Shown here piece after piece: positions 63,166 through 64,000 of a stretch of 64,000 nt of DNA; the first letter of the stretch is position 1, and each line of letters begins with the position of its first letter. The notes under the pieces are model-generated. The model made no database searches. It was not told the origin of the DNA and saw nothing but the letters and a program-made list of their open reading frames with translations. The stretch is from Eutreptiella sp. 'Long Island Sound 2002' (taxonomy: Eukaryota; Euglenozoa; Euglenophyceae; Eutreptiales; Eutreptiaceae). Location of the stretch: NCBI GenBank assembly GCA_964036045.1, contig OZ038381.1, forward strand, positions 145,771,596 to 145,835,595, in the 5' to 3' direction. Position numbers and translations under genes: made by a program.

Positions 63166-64000
63166 TGTAGCGGTTAGGATCAGCAAGCCTGGCAGGGACT
63201 GAGTGCGGCTGTGCTCACCCTGCCTTCGAAGGCTGGTGCTAGCATAAGTGAGTGTAGTGTAGTGGTGTCTACTGCATCGCCGGCCTTTCCTAGCGGGCCG
63301 GGGAGTGTGTTAACGTTTGGCCTTTGGAAAAATGGGCGTTTTGTATGCCCTTAGCACACTTGGCCACCCCTCCCCTCTAGTAGGTAGGGTGCTTGCCGTC
63401 TTCCCCAAAGGATGGGCGCCAGCACAGAAATTGGGCGCCATAGGAGTGGTAATAGTAGGATTAGGACCTTCGGTCCGATGTCAGCGAAGCCCGTTTCGCG
63501 GGAGCCACGCCACGGAGTGAAGTGAGACACACACAGACCTACGTACCACACTTACGGGTATGGTAACACGGCCAAGAAGGGTTGAACCCCATGGGTGTGG
63601 ACCAGTTACGGGTCCTAATGAAGCAGTACCCAGAACCTGTGGCCCATGGCCCGGAGGCCTGGAAGCCCATGGCCCGGAGGCCCGTAAGCCGGCACACCCG
63701 CACGTACGCCGTCAACACCGTCCGTCAGCGGGACATCCCTTTTCTCTGATCCGCAGGATCCGGAATCCGAGCCTTAACCACTAAATCGATGTGGAATTAC
63801 CATAATTTCACTTTTGTGATCGATTTTCGGTTAGAAATCGCCGAAATACCTGATTTCTAACGCGATTTCTAATTGCCGTTAAATCGCTGCCTGTTGTTGC
63901 CTGTTCTCGCATTTGCGTCGCTTTTCCGTGGCGAGCTTTGTGAGCAGTTTTTCTACTCTACCTTTGAGATTCTAAGGGAAGTCAAGTGCTGGATCTGGAG
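63166..64000. other. Rest of repeat Z and unassigned non-coding sequence
   Basis: 63166-63300 aligns with the reverse complement of 1-110. GTAGCGGTTAGGATC (63168-63182) looks like a Glu-tRNA A-box, but no convincing cloverleaf follows. 63780-64000 resembles 20690-21040 and runs off the window; it may be the start of another LTR. No gene seen. Confidence 0.4.

Noticed and set aside
63165-63235. Functional tRNA-Glu gene
   Set aside because: There is an A-box match and a TTCGA core, but acceptor and anticodon stems do not form.
1-64000. CRISPR arrays, rRNA genes, bacterial operons or phage modules
   Set aside because: No regular repeat-spacer array, no rRNA-like sequence and no prokaryotic gene organisation was seen.

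Overview
This window is nuclear DNA from a eukaryote with a GC-rich, transposon-dense genome. Evidence for that: a Ty3/gypsy retrotransposon with a chromodomain, LINE open reading frames carrying APE endonuclease and RNase H, tRNA-like SINE heads, a spliced-looking exon, and no bacterial operons or ribosome-binding-site spacing. The LINE genes carry a ULP1-like cysteine protease module. That combination is known from Dualen/RandI LINEs of Chlamydomonas, so a green alga or similar protist is my best guess, but nothing here fixes the species. I found no complete host gene. The best host-like piece is one terminal exon on the minus strand at 24082-24325.

Layout. 1-910 is repeat family Z. 1865-2645 is repeat S (inverted partner at 23365-24080). 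2690-5603 holds decayed gypsy integrase sequence split by a GC-rich retroposon (R1). 6611-6648 is a perfect 38-bp palindrome. 6813-16246 is a decayed LINE: zinc finger, APE, missing RT, RNase H, CCHC finger, then a downstream region with a zinc finger, a degenerate ULP-like domain and a Trp-rich module. 16405-16998 is a 10-bp satellite. 17000-19794 is R2. 19795-24080 is mostly non-coding repeats. 24325-25396 and 30836-31908 are two copies of a 1.07-kb segment flanking a 5.4-kb inserted element (R3) that contains a 10-unit 209-bp satellite and a strongly A-depleted tract. 31909-36258 is non-coding and repeat-derived.

The right half is a nest of insertions. Repeat Z (from about 35500, resuming at 62938) was entered by a 26-kb LINE-type block (36891-62937), with a 228-bp stretch of Z duplicated on both sides. 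The left duplicate was itself entered by a 594-bp retroposon with a 17-bp target duplication. The LINE block was then entered, inside its RNase H/C-terminal coding region, by a 13.2-kb chromodomain Ty3/gypsy element (37196-50408) with 2364-bp LTRs, an initiator-Met tRNA primer site, a polypurine tract and a 4-bp target duplication.

How the genes work together: in the gypsy element, Gag (capsid-like region plus zinc knuckle), protease, a DIRS-like MT domain, RT, RNase H, integrase and chromodomain all lie in one reading frame, interrupted only by TAG, TAG and one upstream TGA. In the LINE blocks the RNase H/CCHC end of the main ORF is followed in each case by a downstream region with a zinc finger and/or a ULP1-like protease domain. 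One protease copy (53862-55110) keeps its likely catalytic His and Cys; the other two are degenerate.
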